Assembly (NCBI GenBank): GCA_964642725.1
Contig: CAZXQG010000014.1
Coordinates: forward strand, 9,165 to 73,164
Source of the DNA: JAGVPT01 sp964642725
GTDB lineage: Bacteria; Bacteroidota; Ignavibacteria; UBA10030; UBA8401
Length of the DNA: 64,000 bases
Reading direction: 5' to 3'
Part shown: positions 32,530 through 40,934 of the stretch, in pieces
Layout of the letters: every line of letters starts with the position of its first letter
Numbering within the stretch: the first letter of the stretch is position 1
Program-made: the position numbers and the translations under genes
The notes under the pieces: generated by a model
Told to the model about the DNA's origin: nothing
Seen by the model: the letters and a program-made list of their open reading frames with translations, nothing else
Databases searched by the model: none

Positions 32530-34362
32530 TCATCCACCAAACGGGATTGGGCCAAAATGTTCTGCGAACGGCCCAAGAGCGGCGATGGGCAAGAAAAGCA
32601 ATGCGCCGATGATGATAATTGTCGCGAATAAAAGAGTGCCGAACGTAAACGTGTTGTCGCGTAACGTTCCTAATCCAAACGGGCTAGTTTTTTTCATTCC
32701 GAGATATGCTGCCATAGCAATCGGTGCAATGATCGGAATGAAGCGGCTGATGATGATGACGATGCCCGTCGCAATATCCCAAGCGACAGCTTCCGGGGCT
32801 GGGTTTGGATTGTTGTAAAAGCCATAGCTAACTCCTAACCCGTCAAACGCAGAACCATTATTGGCTGAGGCAGATGAGAATTGATACATGATTTGAGAAA
32901 GCCCGTGCGCCCCAGGATTGCTCGTGGCCTTCATTCCCCAGTCTGTTGCCGCAAATAAGCCGCTGGGAAGAAGGATCATGAGCGGGTGAATCAAAAGCGC
33001 AATAATCGCCAGCTTGATTTCCCGCGCGCCTATTTTCTTTCCGAGATATTCTGGCGTCCGTCCAACCATCATGCCTGCGACGAAAATTCCTATTATGACG
33101 TACAGCAACATGTTGATCATTCCCACGCCTTTGCCGCCGAAGATGCAGTTCAGCCACATTCCCACCATCGGCGATATTGCCGCGATGGGGTTTAGGCTGT
33201 CATGCTCGCAATTTACCGCTCCGTCTGTGACGTCAACAGTTAACGCCGCAAAGGTTGCTCCTGCCGATGTCCCGAACCTCATTTCTTTTCCTTCAAGGTT
33301 GCCTAGATGCTGGTCCACCGGGAGCGCTCCCACCGGAGGAACCGTAATGGAGCGTCTTCCACCGGGCGCCGTTGAACTGAGGACTTCGTAGGATTGTCCG
33401 CTATGGCTGGTCAGCCCCGGATTTGGTTTAAGTGTGTCAAAATACACCGCCCAAACGATAGTGCCGATCATAAGGATCATCATGACCGAAAAAATTACAT
33501 ACGAGTGGCGCATGCGGCCGAGCATGCGGCCATACATCAAAACAAGGGCGAATGGAAATAGCATCATCGCAACACACGAAAGAAAATTTGTGAAAGCTGT
33601 GGGATTTTCAAAAGGATGAGCGGAATTCATGCCGTAGAATCCTCCTCCGTTGGTCCCTAACTGCTTCATCGGCACAAATGCTGCCAATGGCCCGACGACA
33701 ATATTTTGTAGTTTCGGATCCCCTTTGTCCGTCACTCCCATTGATCCACGTTCCAATGTCGAAACATGATAAGAGCTTTCAAGGGTCATCGGCGATCCTT
33801 GTTGCAGGAATACAATGCCGAAAAGAAATGCGATCGGGAGGAACATGTACATTACAACACGCCACATGTCGACGAAAAAATTGCCGACCGACGAATCGCC
33901 GCGTAGTGCGCGGATAATCGCCGTCAAGCCGCAAAAGCCGATGGAGGCAGACAAAAAGAAATTGGCCAGCCCGAAAAATATCTGGCTGAAGGTTGACAAA
34001 TGTTGATCGCCGGAATAGTGCTGCAGATCGGTGTTGGTCATAAATGAAAGGACAGAATGAAGAATCGTGCTCGGTGCGAGCATATCTTTTCCGTCGGGAT
34101 TCAACGGCATCCATGGCTGGAGGACCAGGACGGCAAAGCCGAAAACAAAAAGAACAGTATTAAAAATAAGTATCGATGCCGTATACTGCTTCCAATTTTG
34201 CGGCCCGTCTTTTAGGCGATTTTCAAACCAGAGAAAGATCGGCACCGGTTTGTATTTTCCATCCATGATCCATGCAAGAAACCGGCTCAAAGGAAAAGCA
34301 AGAACCGCTGTGGTCATAAGAATCGCGATTGGGAGAAGCCAGACTTGGATTTGGGTAAGCAT
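32530..34362 (-). CDS. kdpA: KdpA, orphan third copy
   Basis: A 610-residue KdpA with all pore regions intact: SFMTNTDLQHYSGDQ, LGTNGGGFYGMNSAHPFENP, FGTSAGATFAALTVDVTDGA and FSSASANNGSAFDGL. It is a close paralogue of the copy at 30114 and clearly more distant from the one at 37163. It has its own ribosome site (CGGAGG) and promoter-like block, and a hairpin downstream, but no kdpB, kdpC or kdpF of its own. It is uncertain whether it replaces KdpA in one of the complexes or works alone as a channel-like protein. The frame shows no damage, so it is not an evident pseudogene. Confidence 0.94.
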   Translation of the reverse strand: MLTQIQVWLLPIAILMTTAVLAFPLSRFLAWIMDGKYKPVPIFLWFENRLKDGPQNWKQYTASILIFNTVLFVFGFAVLVLQPWMPLNPDGKDMLAPSTILHSVLSFMTNTDLQHYSGDQHLSTFSQIFFGLANFFLSASIGFCGLTAIIRALRGDSSVGNFFVDMWRVVMYMFLPIAFLFGIVFLQQGSPMTLESSYHVSTLERGSMGVTDKGDPKLQNIVVGPLAAFVPMKQLGTNGGGFYGMNSAHPFENPTAFTNFLSCVAMMLFPFALVLMYGRMLGRMRHSYVIFSVMMILMIGTIVWAVYFDTLKPNPGLTSHSGQSYEVLSSTAPGGRRSITVPPVGALPVDQHLGNLEGKEMRFGTSAGATFAALTVDVTDGAVNCEHDSLNPIAAISPMVGMWLNCIFGGKGVGMINMLLYVIIGIFVAGMMVGRTPEYLGKKIGAREIKLAIIALLIHPLMILLPSGLFAATDWGMKATSNPGAHGLSQIMYQFSSASANNGSAFDGLGVSYGFYNNPNPAPEAVAWDIATGIVIIISRFIPIIAPIAMAAYLGMKKTSPFGLGTLRDNTFTFGTLLFATIIIIGALLFLPIAALGPFAEHFGPIPFGG

Positions 34363-35028
34363 GGTCGTATTCCTCCGAATATTTTATTGTGTGACGGTGT
34401 GAAATCGATTGAAATCTATCCGGTCTACAACTGCTGTATCAATGGAAACATGCAGGAGAATCGCTGCACCTGCGGATCATAAATCATGATTGTGCTTTCC
34501 TTCCGGCAATAGTGCTCTTCGCATTGATCAATTTGAATAATGACGGAACCAATATGATGAGCCATGAACGGGAAAGCAATTAAAAATATATAAAATGAAA
34601 AGCGGATTATATAAAAATACGATAAAAATAAAGTAACAATATATATTTACTTTAATAAGTAAGGCGCCAGCCCAACTGGATCGAAAGCAAGCGCCCCGGA
34701 TCGAAATAAATTATATGGATATCAATCGTTTTTGGGTGAGGGCCCTGGCGAAAAATAGAGGAATGCCGGTGTTTTAACTTAAGCAAGGGTGGAAGAATTA
34801 GTTGGATAGGAGATTCAGGTACTTGCAGCAAAGAGAGGAACGAACCTTTCGTGAAGCAATTTCAGCGGATGAGTCGCTTCCCTTGAGGTTGGCGATTATC
34901 CTCGAGGCAAAGATGAAGGAATAACTATCGTATCAAGAAACTCGACCGTTTCTTTAAAAGGGATAAAAGAACCTTGCGGCTATACCGTATGAGTTTCAGG
35001 AAAACCGAAAACGATGGCTCTGTGAGCT
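34363..35028. other. 666-bp noncoding gap between kdpB (system 1) and orphan kdpA
   Basis: No clear gene is present. The left part (34551-34650) carries the promoter block and several T-rich boxes for the orphan kdpA. The right part (about 34750-35028) shows only a 40-codon plus-strand frame from TTG 34802 to TAA 34924 with little support. No obvious terminator was found directly after kdpB. Confidence 0.6.
34551..34650 (-). promoter_or_regulatory. Probable KdpE-activated promoter of orphan kdpA
   Basis: The minus strand shows TTGCTT (complement of 34574-34579), exactly 17 bases, then CATATT (complement of 34551-34556), directly behind ATTTTATATATTTTTAATTG. Two more T-rich boxes (ACTTTATTTTTATCG, GTATTTTTATATAATC) lie farther upstream to about 34640. 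Conservation with the block at 32299 supports function and suggests the promoter was duplicated together with kdpA. Confidence 0.5.
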
Positions 35029-37131
35029 TTACGTAAGCCTCAACGCAACGAGAATCATGTCAACGAGTTTAATTCCGAAGAAGGGAACGATGACTCCTCC
35101 TACACCGTAAATGAACAAGTGTCTCCGCAGCAATTGCACAGCACTCACAGGACGATATTTGACTCCCTTGAGGGCCAGCGGAATAAGGACAACGATAATC
35201 AATGCGTTGAAGATAACCGCAGAAAGTATGGCGCTTTCAGGAGTGGCAAGACCCATGATGTTCAGGGCGTTCAATGCGGGATACGTTGTCGCAAATGCCG
35301 CAGGTATGATGGCAAAATATTTTGCTACATCGTTGGCGATGCTGAACGTGGTGAGTGTGCCGCGAGTCATTAGGAGCTGTTTTCCAATCTCCACAATTTC
35401 CAAGAGTTTGGTGGGATTGCTGTCGAGGTCGATCATGTTTGCCGCTTCGCGGGCAGATTGTGTGCCGGTGTTCATCGCAACCGCAACGTCGGCTTGAGCC
35501 AGAGCCGGAGCGTCGTTCGTGCCGTCTCCGGTCATTGCGACAAGGCGGCCCCCTTTTTGATAATCGCGGATCAATTTCAGTTTATCTTCAGGCTTTGCTT
35601 CCGCAAGAAAATCATCAACGCCGGCTTCCGCAGCAATAGCTGTGGCGGTCAATTGATTGTCCCCGGTGATCATTACGGTTTTAATTCCCATCTTCCGCAG
35701 GTGCGCAAAACGCTCCTTGATTCCGCCCTTGACGATATCCTTAAGATGAATCACGCCGAGAACTTCCTTGTTCTCTACAACAACGAGAGGTGTGGCTCCC
35801 GCTCGGCTGATGTCCTGGACCAGTTGTTGAACCGCCGCAGGAAATACGCCGCCTAATTGTTCGACGTACACTTTGATCGCTTCCGCAGCTCCCTTGCGGA
35901 TTGTTCTGTTCCCGTTTTTTCCTTCAGCCTGGATGTCTGCCCCGCTCATGCGCGTTTGTGCACTGAACGGGACGAAGTGTGCGGAGATCTCATTGACGTT
36001 TCGTTCGCGAAGTCCATGTTTTTCCTTTGCAAGGACTACGATCGAACGTCCTTCCGGCGTCTCGTCGGCAAGCGACGCGAGTTGAGCAGCATCGGCGAGA
36101 CGCTCTTTTGTGATTCCGGGAGCCGGAGTGAATTCGGTCGCCATTCGGTTTCCGAGCGTGACGGTTCCCGTCTTATCGAGAAGGAGAACATCAACATCTC
36201 CTGCGGCTTCAATCGCGCGTCCGGATGTTGCGATCACATTGTGCCGGATCATTCGGTCCATGCCTGCAATGCCGATTGCGGAAAGAAGTCCGCCGATCGT
36301 CGTCGGGATCAGGCAGACGAGGAGCGCGACCAGCACCGTAACAGTGACGGGTGTGCCCTGGCCCGCCGCCTGAACGCTGAAGAGAGAGTAGGGGAGGAGC
36401 GTTACGCAGACCATAAGAAAAATAATCGTGAATGCAGCAAGAAGTATGTTCAGCGCAATTTCATTCGGGGTCTTTTGTCTTTTTGCCCCTTCAATTAGAC
36501 GAATCATGCGATCGAGAAAACCGCCGCCGATTTCTGTTGTCGCCCGAATGATCAACCAATCGGACAACACACGTGTACCGCCGGTAACGGCGCTTCGGTC
36601 GCCGCCGGACTCGCGGATCACAGGCGCACTTTCGCCGGTAATTGCACTTTCGTCCACGGAAGCGATGCCCTCTATAACTTCACCGTCCACCGCGATCGTC
36701 TCGCCGGTCTCAACAAGGAACGCATCGCCTTTTTGCAGAAGAGTCGACGTCACAACCTCGAAAGCTGAGCCGTGCTTAGGACTCTTCAGCCGTTTTGCTT
36801 TGGTCTCCTGACGCGCGCGACGCAACGCATCCGCCTGGGCCTTTCCACGTCCTTCTGCGAGCGCTTCCGAGAAGTTTGCAAAGAGGACTGTGAACCAAAG
36901 CCACAACGAGACACTTCCGATGTACCATCCCGCAGCCTCACCATGTCCGGATAATGCCTGAATCCATAAAGCTGTAGTAAGTATGCTTCCCACCTCAACA
37001 ACGAACATCACGGGATTGCGGACCATCAAGCGGGGATTTAGTTTGGTGATCGAGTCCGCAATTGCGCGGCGATACATTTCGCTGGTCAGGCCCAAAGGCT
37101 TCTTCAGTTGTTGTGAATTCTGTGTTGTCAT
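35029..37131 (-). CDS. kdpB: KdpB, K+-transporting P-type ATPase catalytic subunit (system 1)
   Basis: A 700-residue catalytic subunit with the actuator motif ESAITGESAP, phosphorylation site LLLDKTGTVTLGN, nucleotide-domain segment FVPFSAQTRMSGAD and hinge MTGDGTNDAPALAQADVAVA. Hydrophobic helices at both ends place it in the inner membrane. It follows kdpA by 31 bases and is the last gene of system 1, since kdpC here precedes kdpF rather than following kdpB. It differs clearly from the copy at 27870, so the two systems are not a recent duplication of the whole operon. Confidence 0.97.
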   Translation of the reverse strand: MTTQNSQQLKKPLGLTSEMYRRAIADSITKLNPRLMVRNPVMFVVEVGSILTTALWIQALSGHGEAAGWYIGSVSLWLWFTVLFANFSEALAEGRGKAQADALRRARQETKAKRLKSPKHGSAFEVVTSTLLQKGDAFLVETGETIAVDGEVIEGIASVDESAITGESAPVIRESGGDRSAVTGGTRVLSDWLIIRATTEIGGGFLDRMIRLIEGAKRQKTPNEIALNILLAAFTIIFLMVCVTLLPYSLFSVQAAGQGTPVTVTVLVALLVCLIPTTIGGLLSAIGIAGMDRMIRHNVIATSGRAIEAAGDVDVLLLDKTGTVTLGNRMATEFTPAPGITKERLADAAQLASLADETPEGRSIVVLAKEKHGLRERNVNEISAHFVPFSAQTRMSGADIQAEGKNGNRTIRKGAAEAIKVYVEQLGGVFPAAVQQLVQDISRAGATPLVVVENKEVLGVIHLKDIVKGGIKERFAHLRKMGIKTVMITGDNQLTATAIAAEAGVDDFLAEAKPEDKLKLIRDYQKGGRLVAMTGDGTNDAPALAQADVAVAMNTGTQSAREAANMIDLDSNPTKLLEIVEIGKQLLMTRGTLTTFSIANDVAKYFAIIPAAFATTYPALNALNIMGLATPESAILSAVIFNALIIVVLIPLALKGVKYRPVSAVQLLRRHLFIYGVGGVIVPFFGIKLVDMILVALRLT

Positions 37132-37162
37132 TCTGTAGTGTTCCTTTAGTGCAATTAACGAG

Positions 37163-38905
37163 TTAGTGGACCATCATGAAATGTTCGACAATTGGGCCGA
37201 GTGCGAGAGCCGGCAGGAAGTTAAGCGCGCCGACAATAAGCACCACCGCAACCAGCCAGAAAATGAAGAGTGGTGTGTGGGTTGGCAGCGTTCCTTCGCT
37301 CACCGGGACAAATTTTTTGCGTACGAGAGAACCGGCAAGCGCGAGCGTCGGGACGGCTAACCAGTAGCGCCCGATGATCATTGCGATTCCCCCAGTAATA
37401 TTGTAGAACGGCGTGTTCACACTTATTCCCGCAAAAGCGCTGCCGTTGTTGTTTGCCTGCGACGTGAAAACGTACAACACTTCGCTGAAACCGTGGGGTC
37501 CGGGGTTGAATATCCCGCTCGTTCCTGCCGTGGTCACAACGGCGATAGCAGTAAAGACAAGGACCGTGATCGGCATAATGAGAATGAGAAGCGACGCCAT
37601 CTTCATCTCGAATGTTTCAATTTTATGCCCTAAATACTCCGGTGTACGTCCGACGAGAAGTCCGGCAACAAAGACCGCGACAATGACAAAGACGAGCATC
37701 CCGTAAAGTCCCGAGCCGACGCCGCCGAACACCACTTCGCCGAAATGGAGCATCACGAGTGTGACTAAGCCGCCCAACGGAGTAAACGAATCGTGCATTG
37801 AATTTACCGAACCGTTCGAGGCAGCAGTAGTTGCAGTTGCCCACAAGACAGAATTCGCGATACCAAAACGAACTTCTTTTCCTTCCATATTGCCCCCGGG
37901 CTGGAGGCTGCTCGAAGTTTGATCGATGCCCAGAGCTGTGAATGCCGGATTTCCTCGTTCTTCGGCCCATCCCGCCAGAGCGAGGAAGCCGATGAAAATA
38001 ATCATCATCGCTGCAAGTATTGACCACCCCTGGCGCGTGTCCTTCACCATGTAGCCGTAGGTGTAACAGAGAGCAGCGGCGATAAGCAATATTGAGAGCA
38101 TTTCCAGAAAATCAGAAAGTGGAGTAGGATTTTCATATGGATGCGCCGAATTGACGTTGAAGAAGCCGCCGCCGTTAGTGCCGAGCTGCTTGATGGCAAT
38201 TTGTGAAGCGGCCGGCCCCATCGCTACAACCTGTTCCGTCACCTTTGCTCCGCTTGTGTCGGTCGTGGATTGTAAGAGGGGCGCGGAAACATATGGCGAA
38301 AAATTCTGAACAGTACCTTGCGAGACGAGCACGAGCGCAAAGATTATAGAAAGCGGGAGAAGGATATACAAAGTACTCCGCGTCATATCAACCCAAAAAT
38401 TACCTAATGTCTTGGCCGAATGTCGGGCGAGTCCGCGTGTGAACAGAATAAGAATCGCCATTCCCGACGCCGCCGAAACGAAATTCTGCACGGTCAACGC
38501 GAGCATTTGAGTCAGATAGCTCATCGTCGTCTCTCCCCCATATCCTTGCCAGTTTGTGTTCGTCGCAAAACTGACTGCCGTGTTGAAGGAAGAGTCCGGA
38601 GAAACTGCGGGCATCCCTTGCGGATTCAACGGAAGGAACTGTTGAAGACGCTGCAGCGCGTAGACTATCAGAAGCCCCGCAAAGTTGAAAACAAGCAACG
38701 CAACTGCGTTCTCTTTCCAATCGAACTCTTCGTCCGGGTTAATCTTTGCTAGACGATAAATAAAGCGTTCCAGGGGGCCGAGGATCGGGTCGAGAAACGT
38801 CCGTTCCCGTTGGTACACCCGCGCCATAAAGATGCCGAGCGGTTTTGCGGCAAGCACCAGGACGACAAGGTAGAATGCGATTTGCAGAATTCCATTGAGT
38901 GTCAT
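37163..38905 (-). CDS. kdpA: KdpA, K+-channel-like subunit (system 1)
   Basis: A 580-residue KdpA of the common E. coli-like length. Pore regions are seen as SFATNTNWQGYGGETTM, LGTNGGGFFNVNSAHPYENP, WATATTAASNGSVNSMHDSF and FTSQANNNGSAFAGI. Its start codon overlaps the kdpF stop (ATGA), so the two are translationally coupled. It is the most canonical of the three KdpA proteins in the window and belongs to a different branch from the copies at 30114 and 32530. Confidence 0.97.
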   Translation of the reverse strand: MTLNGILQIAFYLVVLVLAAKPLGIFMARVYQRERTFLDPILGPLERFIYRLAKINPDEEFDWKENAVALLVFNFAGLLIVYALQRLQQFLPLNPQGMPAVSPDSSFNTAVSFATNTNWQGYGGETTMSYLTQMLALTVQNFVSAASGMAILILFTRGLARHSAKTLGNFWVDMTRSTLYILLPLSIIFALVLVSQGTVQNFSPYVSAPLLQSTTDTSGAKVTEQVVAMGPAASQIAIKQLGTNGGGFFNVNSAHPYENPTPLSDFLEMLSILLIAAALCYTYGYMVKDTRQGWSILAAMMIIFIGFLALAGWAEERGNPAFTALGIDQTSSSLQPGGNMEGKEVRFGIANSVLWATATTAASNGSVNSMHDSFTPLGGLVTLVMLHFGEVVFGGVGSGLYGMLVFVIVAVFVAGLLVGRTPEYLGHKIETFEMKMASLLILIMPITVLVFTAIAVVTTAGTSGIFNPGPHGFSEVLYVFTSQANNNGSAFAGISVNTPFYNITGGIAMIIGRYWLAVPTLALAGSLVRKKFVPVSEGTLPTHTPLFIFWLVAVVLIVGALNFLPALALGPIVEHFMMVH

Positions 38906-38994
38906 TCAAACATCTCCGGCTTTAATAAGACAATGAAAAGGTAAATCAGCAGACCCACCGCGATTAGTCCAGAAATGAAATAAAGCCAGTTCAT
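38902..38994 (-). CDS. kdpF: KdpF (system 1)
   Basis: A 30-residue single-helix peptide beginning MNWLYFISGLIAVGL and ending YLFIVLLKPEMFE, the typical KdpF tail. It overlaps both neighbours: its ATG shares bases with the stop of the 36-aa ORF, and its stop shares bases with the kdpA start. This tight coupling supports expression as part of the complex. Confidence 0.92.
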   Translation of the reverse strand: MNWLYFISGLIAVGLLIYLFIVLLKPEMFE

Positions 38995-39101
38995 ACATTT
39001 TCTCCTGATTTAAATTCTCCGAGATTTTCACAGAGTCTCATTAATCCCCACGTCAACAAAAAAGATACTGCAACAATACCGATATAGATGAGGTCGTCCA
39101 T
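38991..39101 (-). CDS. 36-aa membrane peptide upstream of kdpF (system 1)
   Basis: The frame starts two bases after the kdpC stop with AAGGAG just upstream and ends overlapping the kdpF start, so it is almost certainly translated. It has one hydrophobic helix (LIYIGIVAVSFLLTWGL) and then MRLCENLGEFKSGENV. Its place and its CEN(L) tail match the 31-aa peptide of system 2 (ACEKI). I do not recognise a named family. Confidence 0.78.
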   Translation of the reverse strand: MDDLIYIGIVAVSFLLTWGLMRLCENLGEFKSGENV

Positions 39102-39103
39102 TT

Positions 39104-39697
39104 CTATTTCTCCTTTGGTACAGATTGAGATTCATCCAGTGCGAGATTCAGTTTCAGCACATTGACGCGATATTCCCCGAGAAAGCCTAATTGCCTCCCC
39201 TCGGTGAATTGATCAACCAGAGCGCGAACCTGCGGTTCACTCATTCCCCGAACACGAGCAACGCGCGCCATCTGATACAGAGCCGCAGCGACGCTGATAT
39301 GCGGGTCAAGACCGCTTGCCGAAGCAGTAACAAGGTCAACAGGAATCGGCTGAGTGTTGAGTGAGTCGGCGGTCTTGAGGTCTTGTACTCTCTTTTTTAC
39401 ACCGTCGAAGAGTGCTGGATTAAGCGGCCCATAATTAGACCCGGATGAGGCTCCGGCATTATACGCGTACGGTCCCGTCGCCGATAAGCGGCTCCAAAAG
39501 TATTTTGAGTCGCTGAATGGCTGTCCGATCAATTCGGAGCCGACGATCTTTCCGTCTTTTTTGATAAAACTACCATTTGCCTTCTCCGGAAAAACAACTT
39601 GTGCAATTCCCGTAACAACCAAAGGATAAACGATTCCCGTTAGGAAAGTGAACAGGATAAGAACAACAAGAGTTGGGCGAATTTGTTTCTGAAACAT
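39104..39697 (-). CDS. kdpC: KdpC (system 1)
   Basis: A 197-residue KdpC of normal length with an N-terminal anchor (VVLILFTFLTGIVYPLVVTG) and the conserved segments FPEKANGSFI, GSELIGQPFSDSKYFWSRLS, and ASASGLDPHISVAAALYQ. The subunit helps KdpB bind ATP. Its position is unusual: it comes first, before the small ORF, kdpF, kdpA and kdpB, whereas the common order is FABC. AAGGATCGCC precedes the ATG. Confidence 0.95.
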   Translation of the reverse strand: MFQKQIRPTLVVLILFTFLTGIVYPLVVTGIAQVVFPEKANGSFIKKDGKIVGSELIGQPFSDSKYFWSRLSATGPYAYNAGASSGSNYGPLNPALFDGVKKRVQDLKTADSLNTQPIPVDLVTASASGLDPHISVAAALYQMARVARVRGMSEPQVRALVDQFTEGRQLGFLGEYRVNVLKLNLALDESQSVPKEK

Positions 39698-39705
39698 GGC
39701 GATCC

Positions 39706-39912
39706 TTATGGTTTTTGATTTCTGGTTGATGACCTCATTCGCATGTGACCTAATTGCGCCGCAAAATGCGACAACCGGGCATGTGTAATTTCGTTCTCTT
39801 CAACAAAGGCGGAGTAGCTTTTCTGGTCGCGGTCTTCCGCCGAATCTGATTTGCGACCTCTTCTCCAGAAGAAAAATCTATGCGCCAAATCCGTGAATAT
39901 CATAGCCATAGC
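39706..39912 (-). CDS. 68-aa protein at the head of Kdp system 1, unknown
   Basis: The frame ends eight bases before kdpC and has AGGAGGG upstream of ATG 39912; an in-frame ATG at 39930 lies before that site and is less likely. The product is basic and polar (FFFWRRGRKSDSAEDRDQKS, and the Arg/His-rich tail HMRMRSSTRNQKP) with only a short hydrophobic start, so it is probably cytoplasmic. It is not recognised. As first gene of the transcript it could be a regulator or a leader peptide. Confidence 0.5.
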   Translation of the reverse strand, partial: AMAMIFTDLAHRFFFWRRGRKSDSAEDRDQKSYSAFVEENEITHARLSHFAAQLGHMRMRSSTRNQKP

Positions 39913-39962
39913 AAAAGACCCTCCTGACATTTAAATCTCCATATTGATAGATTATGGGCATC

Positions 39963-40042
39963 AATATAGACTCTCCCCCTTAGGAGCGCAATGAAGAGGG
40001 CGTAAAAAGGCAGCCGAAAAGTATAAAAAAAATATAAAGATA
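39963..40042 (-). promoter_or_regulatory. Probable KdpE-activated promoter of system 1
   Basis: On the minus strand the T-rich run TTTATATTTTTTTTATACTT (within the complement of 40017-40042) closely resembles the E. coli KdpE operator style. It is followed by TTGCGC (complement of 39986-39991), exactly 17 bases, and TATATT (complement of 39963-39968). The start of the 68-aa gene lies about 50 bases downstream. Box-to-promoter spacing is larger than in the other two Kdp promoters. Confidence 0.5.
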
Positions 40043-40151
40043 TGGCCATGCAGAGCAATACGCCGCTGATTTTTTCTTAGTTTGAACCTCGCAAGAAAAT
40101 TCTTTACATTATACCAATACGACTGAATCACCTCACAACATAAAAAACCTC

Positions 40152-40925
40152 ATGCTTATTGTTGCAAGGGAAGCCGCGCTCGAAGCGGGGAAATTTCTTA
40201 AATACAACCTCGGTAAAGTAAAGCACATCGAACGAAAACAAGGGCAGGAAACCAACCTCGTTACCGAAATTGACAAGCAAGCCGAAGCGCTGATTATCAA
40301 AAAAATCAAACAACATTATCCGTCCCACGATATTCTTGCGGAAGAAAGCGGCAGCCATAAGGTGCAATCGGAGTACCGATGGGTGATCGACCCGCTGGAC
40401 GGCACGACCAATTATACCCATTCCTTGCCGATTTTCTGCGTTTCGATCGGCGTTGAGTTGAACGGAACGATTATCGCCGGCGCAATCTACGACCCTTCCT
40501 CCGATGAAATGTTCACTGCTGAAAAAGGGGGAGGGGCATTTCTCAACGGCAAAAAGATTCATGTATCATCGAGTGATTCGCTTATCAATAGCTTGCTTGT
40601 GACAGGTTTTCCTTATAACGTGAAGGAAAACCCGAACCATGTTGTCGAACATTTTGTCAATCTGTTGATGGAAGGGCAGGGCGTACGCCGCCTCGGATCT
40701 GCCGCGCTTGACCTGGCGTATGTTGCATCGGGGCGGTTAGACGGGTACTGGGAGGTCTTCCTCAATCCATGGGACAAGGCCGCTGGTGTTTTGCTGGTTC
40801 AGGAAGCAGGCGGCACGGTCACGGATTTCAAAAACACGCCGTCGAATATCTACGAGCCGAGCACGCTCGCTACTAACGGCATAATCCACAGTCAGATGAT
40901 TTCTATTCTACAAAAGTCTTTATAG
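40152..40925 (+). CDS. suhB: Inositol monophosphatase-family phosphatase
   Basis: A 257-residue Mg2+-dependent phosphatase. Metal-binding signatures are ILAEESG, WVIDPLDGTTNYTH (the DPLDGT motif) and WDKAAGVLLVQEAGG. The segments GAIYDPSSDEMFTAEKGGGA and RRLGSAALDLAYVASGRLDG are typical of the SuhB/IMPase branch, which dephosphorylates inositol or related sugar phosphates and in some bacteria also binds NusA in transcription complexes. It is read divergently from the Kdp locus and lies 9 bases before a REC-kinase gene. Confidence 0.92.
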   Translation: MLIVAREAALEAGKFLKYNLGKVKHIERKQGQETNLVTEIDKQAEALIIKKIKQHYPSHDILAEESGSHKVQSEYRWVIDPLDGTTNYTHSLPIFCVSIGVELNGTIIAGAIYDPSSDEMFTAEKGGGAFLNGKKIHVSSSDSLINSLLVTGFPYNVKENPNHVVEHFVNLLMEGQGVRRLGSAALDLAYVASGRLDGYWEVFLNPWDKAAGVLLVQEAGGTVTDFKNTPSNIYEPSTLATNGIIHSQMISILQKSL

Positions 40926-40934
40926 GTTTAGCGA

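Noticed and set aside
34802..34924. A 40-codon plus-strand frame with TTG start in the gap after kdpB
   Set aside because: It has no convincing ribosome site, is antisense to the surrounding operon, and is not similar to anything recognised.
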